This document shows positions 1 to 7,169 of a DNA stretch of 24,365 nucleotides, in pieces. Location of the stretch: positions 1 through 24,365 of IMG/VR virus record IMGVR_UViG_3300042292_000714; one strand, given 5' to 3'. The DNA comes from a virus. A program made the position numbers and the translations under genes. Positions within the stretch are counted from its first letter, which is position 1, and each line of letters opens with the position of its first letter. The notes below the pieces were generated by a model. The model made no database searches. It was given only the letters and a program-made list of their open reading frames with translations, and was not told where the DNA came from.

Positions 1-1648
1 TATCGGAGAACCAGCGCCCGCCCATGCGCATGAACAGCGACGACTTCTTGAGCCCCTGATCGCCGACCAACACAAGCATATTATCGAACTTGACGCCGGG
101 CTCCATCACGCGGGCGACGGCTGCTACAAGTGTCTTGCGAGTTACCGTCCTGACGTAGTCGGTCTGCGAAGCTCCGAGATATTCGGTAAGCAGTTGCTCA
201 AGGCGGTGTTCGCCATCCCACGACAAGCCGTTGAGGTAATCGCGCACCGGATGAAAGCTATTACGTTGTGCCCATACCAGCATCGCGTCTCTGGTCTTCG
301 CCAGGTGACTGATACCATAAGCCTTCTCAAGATAATGTCGGATGTTGGCGTCGTCCATATCAACCAGTCTGCGGTTGTGCCATCCGACCTTGCGCCAGGG
401 TAAATCTTTCACGGCCACTTCACACTTCTCGAAGTCATCGTAAGCAATGCGACCGCGGAAGTAAGGGTCGTTCTCAAGCACCAAACTGATATTATCAATG
501 GTGCCGTACACATTACCATGGCGGTCAACGTCCAGTCTTTCCTTCCAGTCATCGCTTCCGGTCTCGTCTTCTTCGAGCTCGCCCATCTTGAAGTCCTCGC
601 GCGCCATGGCATTACGCTCATCTACCAGCAAGCGCTTCACCTTCGCATCTCTCGAGATGAAGTCCTGCATTGCCAGGTAACTGGGCAACTTAGACACCGG
701 AGTGCCGTCCTTGGCCTCTTCATCCTTGGCACCGAACAAGTGAGTGCGCACCAGGTCGAAGGCGTTGCAAAGCTTACCGCTGATCGGATCCGTACCGTGG
801 TGGCTGTATGCGAACTTATCATCGTAGATAACCAAACCGCCTGCGGTGGATCCTTCCAGATAGGTGTACCGCCCATTGTCGCAGGGCGTGTATATTTTGC
901 CCAGGAAGACTTCAAGCGCTTCGTGGATGTCATACGTCCTGCAGAACGCGCCAATCGTTCCGGGCTTCTCTAAAGGGTCTCCTTGATGGGCGGCGCTCTT
1001 TTTCAGCAACTCACTGACTTTTGATGACACAGGCCACTGCGAGCAGTCGGTCCAGTCGCGGTAAGTCGAAAGCACGTCATCCGCACTCAACCAGTCCCCG
1101 TCTTGGAAGTGGTACTCATATTCTCCGTCCTTGGATGTAGACGGCCAATACATTAAGCGCTCTGGTTGGAAGGTGGTCGGGTCGAAGAGCTCGATGTCGA
1201 GATTACCAGCTACACGTCGGGCGATAGCCTCGTATTCAGTCGGGTTGACCTCTCGGTCAAGCGGCATAATAAGCCGCAGGCGGGGCTTCTCGGGCGTGTG
1301 CTTGTGCGTGCTATACACCACAGCAGCATCTCCGTACAACATCGTGAAGTCCTCCCAAAAGCCCGGATGTGCGAAGTCAAGGTCTAACGTGATAATCTGT
1401 CTTGACATCACACTTCGGGCTTTACGTCTGCCGCCATGGATAACACCGCCAACGAAGCCGCCGATGTCTTTAATCTCGTCCTGTCTGGACTTCTTGGCGC
1501 TGTTGTACTCTGAAACGGTCTCCGCTGTTACATGCGTCTTGGATAGCTTGACGACTATCTCGGACCAGTTAAGCTCCTTAACCTTCCAGCTCGTATCTTT
1601 TCTGTGCTTGCCAATGGAGAGGGCCAGCAACCCGTCGTGTTTGATCAT
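1..1648 (-). CDS. VapE/D5-like primase-helicase, C-terminus cut by window edge
   Basis: An uninterrupted minus-strand frame runs from an ATG at 1648 to the left edge, giving 549 visible residues with no stop. The N-terminal part resembles an archaeo-eukaryotic primase domain: a DLDF acidic motif near residues 89-92, STHKHT at 113-118 and a basic PRLRL stretch at 122-126. The C-terminal part matches the virulence-associated E helicase family (WDGEHRLEQLL, then VLVGDQG at 526-532 and a GGRWFSD ending). The product probably primes and unwinds phage DNA. The P-loop reads GDQGLKKS (529-536), with Lys where the usual Gly precedes the Walker lysine. The start overlaps the upstream stop by ATGA, so translation is probably coupled. 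The rest of the helicase domain lies outside the window. Confidence 0.87.
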   Translation of the reverse strand, partial: MIKHDGLLALSIGKHRKDTSWKVKELNWSEIVVKLSKTHVTAETVSEYNSAKKSRQDEIKDIGGFVGGVIHGGRRKARSVMSRQIITLDLDFAHPGFWEDFTMLYGDAAVVYSTHKHTPEKPRLRLIMPLDREVNPTEYEAIARRVAGNLDIELFDPTTFQPERLMYWPSTSKDGEYEYHFQDGDWLSADDVLSTYRDWTDCSQWPVSSKVSELLKKSAAHQGDPLEKPGTIGAFCRTYDIHEALEVFLGKIYTPCDNGRYTYLEGSTAGGLVIYDDKFAYSHHGTDPISGKLCNAFDLVRTHLFGAKDEEAKDGTPVSKLPSYLAMQDFISRDAKVKRLLVDERNAMAREDFKMGELEEDETGSDDWKERLDVDRHGNVYGTIDNISLVLENDPYFRGRIAYDDFEKCEVAVKDLPWRKVGWHNRRLVDMDDANIRHYLEKAYGISHLAKTRDAMLVWAQRNSFHPVRDYLNGLSWDGEHRLEQLLTEYLGASQTDYVRTVTRKTLVAAVARVMEPGVKFDNMLVLVGDQGLKKSSLFMRMGGRWFSD

Positions 1649-1995
1649 ACCAATTCGTAATTGAATCTCTCGTTATAATTAGGGTAAAGGGTTGTCTCTA
1701 CGAACTCTCGCAAGGCGGTGGACTTATCCAGCGTATCGACTTTTATGAGCGCGAAGTTTTCTTTTCTGGCGCACTCAAGCAGAGGCTCGATGCCGTGTTC
1801 TGCCACGTAGGCGTCCAGCAGTTCGCCTTCGTCGCACTCCTCCACGGCTCTGCGTTGGATGTCTTCAAGTTCCATATCATTCACATCCAAGAATTTTATT
1901 TCTCTTTCAAGGTCGTTTGCGAGCTCTTCGCCATCGATACCGTCCCAAGCTTCAATGGTGTTACGCAGGTTTGCGATTAGTTCTTTGGTTGTCAT
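1645..1995 (-). CDS. Small acidic phage protein, unknown function
   Basis: This 116-residue protein is rich in Glu and Asp and predicted to be mostly helical. I see no signal peptide, membrane segment or metal-binding motif. It lies between the 160-residue gene upstream, with which it overlaps by 35 nt, and the primase-helicase gene downstream, with which it shares ATGA. That position suggests a replication accessory role, but nothing in the sequence defines one. The coding call rests on length, tight operon packing and an ordinary amino-acid composition. Confidence 0.72.
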   Translation of the reverse strand: MTTKELIANLRNTIEAWDGIDGEELANDLEREIKFLDVNDMELEDIQRRAVEECDEGELLDAYVAEHGIEPLLECARKENFALIKVDTLDKSTALREFVETTLYPNYNERFNYELV

Positions 1996-2443
1996 TTTGA
2001 TGTTTTAAGAGTTCTAAATATGATTTGATGAATGCTTCCAGATTATCTGGATTATTGGCGAAGGTTTCTTTAACCAACACGTCCACGTTTACAAGGTCTT
2101 CTCCTAAGTAATCGAAGTCGACACTTAATCCGTCCTTTTCATATCGGTTTGTAGTGAATTCGCCATGCGGGAACGTGCGCTTTTCAAAGCCGTAGTCTTC
2201 AACGAGCTTTTGTTGTAGTGGTCTCTCTGCTATCCTCGCCCAAGTGTTTGTCTTCGAGTCGTAGATTACGCCTCTGCTGCCCTTGTCGACGATTCTAAAG
2301 AACTGCGGGTGCTCCTCTATGAAGAACATATCTGGGTTACTGGCTTTCACATAGCGGCCTCTTTCGGTCTCACTTTTAAAAGCCGTACCTTTTTGGTATC
2401 TCTTTTTCGCTACTTGCAGCGCATGGTGTTGTTCTTGTGACAT
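1961..2443 (-). CDS. Unknown phage protein of the replication operon
   Basis: The chosen start at 2443 gives a 160-residue protein beginning MSQEQHHALQ. A longer reading from 2476 would run into the preceding 35-residue gene, whose stop is at 2449, so the internal ATG is preferred. The N-terminal third is basic, and the C-terminal end is helical with a Lys/Arg/Asn-rich tail. I do not recognise a family. The 3' end overlaps the next gene by 35 nt. It belongs to the early replication operon between the HNH gene and the primase-helicase. Confidence 0.72.
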   Translation of the reverse strand: MSQEQHHALQVAKKRYQKGTAFKSETERGRYVKASNPDMFFIEEHPQFFRIVDKGSRGVIYDSKTNTWARIAERPLQQKLVEDYGFEKRTFPHGEFTTNRYEKDGLSVDFDYLGEDLVNVDVLVKETFANNPDNLEAFIKSYLELLKHQNDNQRTNRKPA

Positions 2444-2448
2444 GGTGA

Positions 2449-2556
2449 TTATTGATTTAAATATTGGGCGCAACATGCTTTGCAGCAGCCTTGGGCTGTT
2501 TCGTCAGCCTCAACAACCGTTTCGCACATTACGCAGGTGGTGAATTCTTGGTCCAT
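2449..2556 (-). CDS. 35-residue Cys-rich putative zinc-binding protein
   Basis: A very short frame that fills an otherwise empty slot between its neighbours: one base separates it from the 80-residue gene upstream and five bases from the next start downstream. The protein has Cys at 8, 11, 24, 25, 28 and 29, so CxxC pairs at 8/11 and 25/28 could form a small zinc ribbon. Six cysteines in 35 residues would be unlikely in random sequence. Such mini zinc fingers in phages are often regulators or partners of larger proteins, but no role can be assigned here. Confidence 0.62.
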   Translation of the reverse strand: MDQEFTTCVMCETVVEADETAQGCCKACCAQYLNQ

Positions 2557-2557
2557 A

Positions 2558-2800
2558 TTAATTCGATTTTCCGCCGATAAGATTTTTGATAATTCCGGTT
2601 TCTGTGCTTCCGTCTCTGCTAAGCAGCTTCATTGCATCAACCGTGATCTTTGCGCTGTTCACGATCTGCGTGGCGATCTGGGCCATCGCTTTTGATCGGT
2701 TGATTTCTGTGTTTAATTGATCTCCTTCGAGATCAGTGTCGCCCAGTCTTTCTATTTGGGCGAAAAGGTGATCATTCAGATCAGATAGTTTGTTTTTCAT
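2558..2800 (-). CDS. Small helical phage protein, unknown function
   Basis: An 80-residue protein that starts MKNKLSDLNDHLFAQIERL and continues with a helix rich in Ala, Ile and Glu. Short proteins of this pattern (LSDLNDxLFxQxERL, then EI.R.KAMA.IA.QI) recur in phages; I recognise the pattern but know of no established function. Its start overlaps the end of the HNH gene by 20 nt, placing it in the early operon. There is no signal peptide or cysteine cluster. Confidence 0.76.
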   Translation of the reverse strand: MKNKLSDLNDHLFAQIERLGDTDLEGDQLNTEINRSKAMAQIATQIVNSAKITVDAMKLLSRDGSTETGIIKNLIGGKSN

Positions 2801-3590
2801 GGATTACGTTTTGAAGTTTATTGATAAGTTTTTTAGTTTTTTGGAGCGGCTCCGGGAGCGATCTGAATGACCTACCATTTCTACGAGCCCCTTCGCCTCT
2901 GTGGATCAGTTCCAAGTTGCTTAGCTTGGTGTTCATGGTGTCGCCATCCTTGAACCAGACAATGTGCGATTTCGGAATTGGGCCTCTGTGCTTCTTCCAC
3001 TTGTAGCGGTGGTAGAGATCCCACTTACCGGGGCTCAAACGGATCCACTTATAAGGCTTCCCATTGAATCTGTTGTAGTGGTCGTGTCGGATGGTTATAA
3101 CCCCGTCTCTTGGCTTTGTAGTCGCTGGGATATGCCCCTTTTTAAACATGGTCCGCTTCATCTTCTTGTAGGTCTCTTTGGACACTTTCTTGCCTTTATT
3201 AAAAGGGGTTACTCCGGGCTTATAGTAATTGTCTGCTCGACGCTGCGCCGCTAATTCGGAGGGTATTACCAATCCTAATTGTCGGAGGCGCGTTCTTACG
3301 AATGTGTCAGATTTACATATTTCAGGAGCGATTGTTTTGATTGGGATTTTTAGATAGTTCTTTTTTAAAAACATATCTATCTCCGGTGTAGATGTTGTTT
3401 TACCGGCTTGAGCCAATGACTTGAAGCTTAGCTGAACAGCACGAGGCACCACCAGTCCTTCATTTCGCATGAAAGTGGCAATGGGTGTTGCGGACATACC
3501 GAACTTTCGCGCCATTGACTTCACACTCTCTGTGAGATAGTTCTTCCGGATGTAGTTTTGTTGTCGGGTAGATAGAACGCTTTGATGCAT
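2781..3590 (-). CDS. HNH homing-type endonuclease with tandem helix-turn-helix repeats
   Basis: A 269-residue, strongly basic protein. Residues about 7-50 and 67-111 are two related helix-turn-helix modules with a shared pattern KNYL...VK/IK...A...S.T....R..GLV.P. Residues 126-160 hold two PFNKGKK/FKKGHIP-type motifs typical of intron- and phage-encoded endonucleases. The HNH_3-type nuclease motif follows: H194 at the start of the HRYKWKKHRGPIPKSH block, then FKDGD and N220, and an NLEL at 225-228. The likely activity is a site-specific nick or double-strand cut that spreads the gene. It is free-standing, not inside an intron or another gene. It may be a selfish insertion into the replication operon. 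Confidence 0.88.
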   Translation of the reverse strand: MHQSVLSTRQQNYIRKNYLTESVKSMARKFGMSATPIATFMRNEGLVVPRAVQLSFKSLAQAGKTTSTPEIDMFLKKNYLKIPIKTIAPEICKSDTFVRTRLRQLGLVIPSELAAQRRADNYYKPGVTPFNKGKKVSKETYKKMKRTMFKKGHIPATTKPRDGVITIRHDHYNRFNGKPYKWIRLSPGKWDLYHRYKWKKHRGPIPKSHIVWFKDGDTMNTKLSNLELIHRGEGARRNGRSFRSLPEPLQKTKKLINKLQNVIHEKQTI

Positions 3591-3594
3591 GTTG

Positions 3595-3861
3595 CTATTT
3601 AATTTTAGCTTTTAGATATGTGTCAGTTCGAACGGGCTCCAATTCGCGCATGATGGTTTCGCAGTGTTTCTTTTGGTCTCTGAATTTAGCAGTCGCGCAC
3701 ACGGTTTGATGGAATAATAACAAGGCGTTGTACCAAATGTTTACCTCGCTCCGAAGTCGCAACCTCTCGCCTCCATCGGGCTCCGTTTCTATTCTCTGCT
3801 CGATCCTTTTAACTGCGGACCTTACCTCGTCAGGGAATTGATATATTTTTTCAAAAGCCAT
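3595..3861 (-). CDS. Small helical protein next to DNA polymerase, unknown function
   Basis: An 88-residue basic protein, mostly helical with heptad-like Leu/Ile spacing around residues 15-55. It starts 6 nt after the polymerase stop and ends 4 nt before the HNH start, so it is part of the same transcript. I recognise no family. A role with the polymerase is possible only from position. Confidence 0.72.
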   Translation of the reverse strand: MAFEKIYQFPDEVRSAVKRIEQRIETEPDGGERLRLRSEVNIWYNALLLFHQTVCATAKFRDQKKHCETIMRELEPVRTDTYLKAKIK

Positions 3862-3867
3862 AGTACT

Positions 3868-5799
3868 TTAATCTTGTTTATGATAAAAAAATGATACGTC
3901 TGTGTCTGCGGGTAAGTCCAGTCCGGGCGCCCATGGTATCGGCGCACCCATTAAAGCGCTTACCTTTTCTGGGTCTGTTATGCCGTCGGCGTCGATTACA
4001 ACTTCATCATGTACGGACATCGCGATGTAGGTCCTCTCCAATCGAAGCATAGCTTCTGCAAGGCAGTCTCTCGCGATGGCCTGAACGATGTTCTCCACCA
4101 ACTTACCGCCGTAGGTCTCAACGTGCTGCCAGCGTTTAGTTGTTTGGTCCATGCCCTCATATCGCAGTTGATAACTGCCGAACTTGCCCGGCACCGCTTT
4201 GGCTTTGTAGTAAGCCAGCTCTCTGCCACTTGGCAACTTCACGAACAGGATCCCGCGAGAAGTTTTGAACCGCACCCGCCCACAGCGCGTTGAGGTCTCT
4301 ATACCATTCTGTACGGCTTCGATGGCTGCGGTCTCTACATCTTTCCACAGTGCTACGATACGAGGACTTGAGCGACGCCATGCGCTTACAAGACCGGGTA
4401 ACTCTTCTTCAGTCAAACCCTTGTCCAAAGCGCCCATCTGGATAAGTGCACCGACTCCACCTTGATACCCAAGTGCGAGCTCTGCCACTTTACCCCGCTG
4501 CCTCATGGACTTATCAATCGTTTCCAGCGGTATGCGGAACATTTGAGAAGCGGAAGCTTTGTAGATGTCACCACCGGAAGCGAAGACATCCATGCGCCAA
4601 GTCTCTTTTGCCAGCCAAGCGATTACACGGGCTTCAATGGCTTTGAAGTCGGAACAGATTAGCTTACGCCCAGGTGAAGCGGTTAAAGCTGTACGGATAA
4701 GTTGACTTAAAACGTCGGTCACTTGGCCCCACAACAATTCCACCATCTCCAAGTCTCCACGTCTCACTATCTCGCGCGCCTCCTCCAACATCTTCATGCT
4801 GTTCTTGGCGAGGTTCTGCACTTGCACACCGCGACCGGCCCAGCGGCCTGTGCGGTTGGCTCCGTAGAATTGAAGCAGCCCGCGAATGCGTGAGTCCTCA
4901 CAAACCATCTCAAGCATAGTGGCGTACTTCTTAATGCTGGTCTTGCCGAGCTCTTGCCGGATATCAAGCACACGACGGATAACGTCAGAGTCCGCGGCTT
5001 TAAGAAGTTCTGGGAGCGTCTCTTTGTTCAAGGTCGTAACCTCTTGGTCCATAGCAGCGCTTAACCACTCCTTCAACTGCGCCCCGCTGTTCGGATTATC
5101 GAGTCCGGTCAACTCCTCTGCTTCGCGCATTAATTTCGCGGAGTAGTCCAGATAGATTTGCAGGGCGTTCTTAACGAACATCTTATCAAGTCGAATGCCA
5201 TAGTCGTTGATGTCCTGGTCAAGCACCCATAAACGCTTTTCGTTCTCGGGTATGTTGAACCACTTAATGCTGTCACGAATAGCGGTTTCCACACGCACGT
5301 CCTGCTTGCAGTAATCAACGAACTGCTGCCACTTCTCCGCGTCGTGTTCAGGCAAGTTGCGTGTGCGCATGCCGTTAGCATTACTCGGCTTGCAGGGCAC
5401 CGAGAAGTAGCGGATAAGTGCTTTACCCGACTTGTCTTTTTGCTCCTTGATATCAAGCACTCTGGCAACGGTGTCGAGGTCCATAGGTAGTCCAAGCATG
5501 GAGGCTTTTACCATTGTGCATTCCCACTGATCTGCAGGCAGGTCGATACCGAAGTGCTTGCTTAAACACACCCTTTCAAAGTTGGCGTTATATGCTGTTT
5601 TCAGATAGGAAGGTTCGGTAAGCATCCATTTGAACGCATCGGAGGTAAGGTCTTCACCGCTCACTTGCACAGGCCTGTCGTCTATGCGATACGCGATAAC
5701 AAGCACTTCGAAGTTTGGAGATTCGACGTACTTATACACCCCGCACTTCTTCAAGTCGTAGTCGCTATAAGTCTCTATGTCGATGGATAGTGTAGGCAT
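3868..5799 (-). CDS. Family A DNA polymerase with 3'-5' exonuclease
   Basis: A 643-residue replicative DNA polymerase of the phage family A type. The exonuclease domain shows Exo I DIE (D7, E9), Exo II NANFE (71-75) and Exo III YCKQD (Y163, D167). The polymerase domain shows motif A DFKAIEAR starting at D384, motif B R433...K437...Y445, and motif C VHDEV at 596-600. All catalytic residues are present, so it should synthesise and proofread. No 5'-3' nuclease domain is present. The start codon overlaps the stop of the upstream clamp-like gene (TAATG). DUF2800, DUF2815, this polymerase and VapE together form a replication cassette known from many temperate phages. Confidence 0.96.
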   Translation of the reverse strand: MPTLSIDIETYSDYDLKKCGVYKYVESPNFEVLVIAYRIDDRPVQVSGEDLTSDAFKWMLTEPSYLKTAYNANFERVCLSKHFGIDLPADQWECTMVKASMLGLPMDLDTVARVLDIKEQKDKSGKALIRYFSVPCKPSNANGMRTRNLPEHDAEKWQQFVDYCKQDVRVETAIRDSIKWFNIPENEKRLWVLDQDINDYGIRLDKMFVKNALQIYLDYSAKLMREAEELTGLDNPNSGAQLKEWLSAAMDQEVTTLNKETLPELLKAADSDVIRRVLDIRQELGKTSIKKYATMLEMVCEDSRIRGLLQFYGANRTGRWAGRGVQVQNLAKNSMKMLEEAREIVRRGDLEMVELLWGQVTDVLSQLIRTALTASPGRKLICSDFKAIEARVIAWLAKETWRMDVFASGGDIYKASASQMFRIPLETIDKSMRQRGKVAELALGYQGGVGALIQMGALDKGLTEEELPGLVSAWRRSSPRIVALWKDVETAAIEAVQNGIETSTRCGRVRFKTSRGILFVKLPSGRELAYYKAKAVPGKFGSYQLRYEGMDQTTKRWQHVETYGGKLVENIVQAIARDCLAEAMLRLERTYIAMSVHDEVVIDADGITDPEKVSALMGAPIPWAPGLDLPADTDVSFFYHKQD

Positions 5800-6404
5800 T
5801 ACAGTAAATCGTCTATATTATCTTCAACGAACGTAGGTTGTAGCGGTGCGACGTATTCATCAAACGCCAGAGGCATCAGGATGACACGAGTGCCAGCGAT
5901 CATATCGGGATGCGTGATACGGATAGCACGGTTTGAGGCTTCAAACCCTAAACAGATCCGCTCCGAGAATTTCTTAGTGTCAAACTTCAAAGCCTTGTAC
6001 ACGTCAGCTAATAACATCGGATTGAGCCCGATATACTCCACAGCTCCAAGCGGCTTATCTTCCGCAGGAAGTACGGTTTCAACGTCAGGGTAACGCCCTT
6101 GCGCAGCTTCGATAAACTCTTCGGGCGTAAGCATCTGAACGGATAATTTCGATTTAACCCCGCGAAGCGTGTTGTACGTCCGCATGATTACGGTCTCGCT
6201 GTGCAACTTGGAAGCAGCCCATTGTTCTGCGTCGATGTAAAGCTCTTCGCTGTCTGCGATAACGCCATCGCCAAATACTTCACAAGTAGGTATCTTAATG
6301 GCGGCCCATGCGTTTGTCACGTAGACAAAGCCGTTTCTGATTTGTAAGTACCCGATATTGGGGCGTATTGGGTCTTTTCCTGCAATAAGGTGTAATGGTT
6401 TCAT
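5799..6404 (-). CDS. Possible sliding-clamp-like protein
   Basis: The start at 6404 gives 201 residues beginning MKPLHLIAG; a longer frame exists but would read through the tRNA-like element, so it is rejected. The pattern GYLQIRNGFVYVTNAWAAIKIP near the N-terminus and NRAIRITHPDM..GTRVILMPL near residues 160-185 recalls a DNA polymerase III beta-clamp fold, whose last domain ends in a similar ILMP strand. The C-terminus is acidic (EDNIDDLL). Direct translational coupling with the polymerase gene by TAATG supports a processivity role. The family assignment is inferred from pattern alone and is not secure. Confidence 0.62.
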   Translation of the reverse strand: MKPLHLIAGKDPIRPNIGYLQIRNGFVYVTNAWAAIKIPTCEVFGDGVIADSEELYIDAEQWAASKLHSETVIMRTYNTLRGVKSKLSVQMLTPEEFIEAAQGRYPDVETVLPAEDKPLGAVEYIGLNPMLLADVYKALKFDTKKFSERICLGFEASNRAIRITHPDMIAGTRVILMPLAFDEYVAPLQPTFVEDNIDDLL

Positions 6405-6420
6405 GATATTTAAAAGTTTG

Positions 6421-6481
6421 TGGCAGTTGCGGGAATCGAACCCGCGACCAGTTAACATGAAAAACTGATGACCGTCCTGCC
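6421..6481 (-). tRNA. Degenerate tRNA-like element, apparent CAT anticodon
   Basis: The 3' half is a convincing tRNA: a T arm with a perfect 5-bp GCGGG/CCCGC stem and TTCGATT loop, then AACTGCC and a discriminator A. Upstream is an anticodon-like arm with loop TTCATGT (CAT, Met or lysidine-Ile type) and a mismatched closing pair. The 5' strand pairs only as GGCAG/CTGCC, and there is no normal D arm, so the compact form is about 61 nt. No CCA is encoded. It may be a decayed tRNA, a fragment, or a tRNA-like structure, located between two replication genes. It is unlikely to be charged normally. Confidence 0.4.
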
Positions 6482-6485
6482 GTTT

Positions 6486-6507
6486 CACCGAGTCGCTTAA
6501 CTCGGTG
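6486..6507 (-). other. Perfect 8-bp inverted repeat next to tRNA-like element
   Basis: CACCGAGT and ACTCGGTG are separated by a 6-nt loop, just 5' of the tRNA-like element in transcript direction. There is no T-tract, so it is not a standard terminator. It could be a processing signal, or the remains of a rearranged tRNA 5' half, since AGTT lying within it can pair with the AACT of the 3' acceptor strand. Confidence 0.5.
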
Positions 6508-6568
6508 AGATTCTGAATTCAACTTAAAAGAACTAATCCAAGATTAAGGCTTGGCCCCTTAGCAATTT

Positions 6569-7147
6569 TTACATGAAGTCGTCTTCATCTTCAACCCCGC
6601 CGATCAATTCAGCGAAGTCGGACTCTGCTGTGCCGCGACCGCCTAAAGGCTCTCCATCGGCTACCTTCATGATGTGATTAAGTCCGCAGGCCACGCCTTT
6701 GTTGCCGCTGGCATCGTAAGGGTAGAATGTTACCGAAGCGAAGGCATAGCATCCGCTGTACACTTGGTCCTGGTCCATGATTGGATTAGCAGAGCGGTCA
6801 ACAACACCAGGCTTGGTTTTGGCGGACGCGCTTACGAAATAACAATTCTCGTAAGCCGGGTCTTCCGGACGGTCGATGTCACCATCGCGCAGCGGTGTCT
6901 TCAAGTTCGCAGGAACTTTACCGCCCCACTTGCTTGTTTTGCCTTGCACCTTCGCGGCTTCAATGGCGGCCTTGATTTTATCCAAGGTCTTTTTGTCCTC
7001 TTTCGGGATAATCAGCGAAGCGCTGTACTTCGGTTCGCCGCCTTCATTGGCTGCGGATGGCTGCCAGACGTGCAGGTAAGAGAGTCGCACCTTTCCGGTG
7101 ACCACTTTCGTCTGTTGAAGTGGATTTTTGTTTTCTGTTTGTGTCAT
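6569..7147 (-). CDS. DUF2815-family ssDNA-binding-type replication protein
   Basis: A 192-residue protein matching the DUF2815 pattern: TGKVRLSYLHVWQPSA near residue 20, a KYSASLIIPKEDKKT strand and helix, and a YSGCYAFASVTFYPYDASGNKGVACGLN core near residues 130-157. DUF2815 proteins sit beside DUF2800 nucleases in phages and are regarded as single-stranded DNA-binding or recombination partners. The C-terminus is an acidic tail ending EDEDDFM, like the partner-recruiting tails of SSB and T7 gp2.5. It starts 22 nt after the DUF2800 gene. The tail function is inference. Confidence 0.88.
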   Translation of the reverse strand: MTQTENKNPLQQTKVVTGKVRLSYLHVWQPSAANEGGEPKYSASLIIPKEDKKTLDKIKAAIEAAKVQGKTSKWGGKVPANLKTPLRDGDIDRPEDPAYENCYFVSASAKTKPGVVDRSANPIMDQDQVYSGCYAFASVTFYPYDASGNKGVACGLNHIMKVADGEPLGGRGTAESDFAELIGGVEDEDDFM

Positions 7148-7169
7148 TTTTGACGTTTTAACGGGTGAA

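Noticed and set aside
518-973. Plus-strand open frame of 151 codons
   Set aside because: It lies entirely antisense to the continuous primase-helicase frame and has no recognisable protein pattern.
1131-1664. Plus-strand open frame of 177 codons
   Set aside because: Antisense to the primase-helicase N-terminus; composition rich in Ser/Arg shadow-type residues and no promoter.
6405-6488. N-terminal extension of the clamp-like gene to 6488
   Set aside because: It would translate the tRNA-like T arm (giving a GFDSRN-type shadow), so the ATG at 6404 is preferred.
6540-6565. Possible terminator after DUF2815 gene
   Set aside because: TAAGG/CCTTA forms a short stem, but no T-tract follows in transcript direction and the operon appears to continue.
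6674-7153. Plus-strand open frame of 159 codons
   Set aside because: Mirror of the DUF2815 gene, which has a clear family pattern on the other strand.
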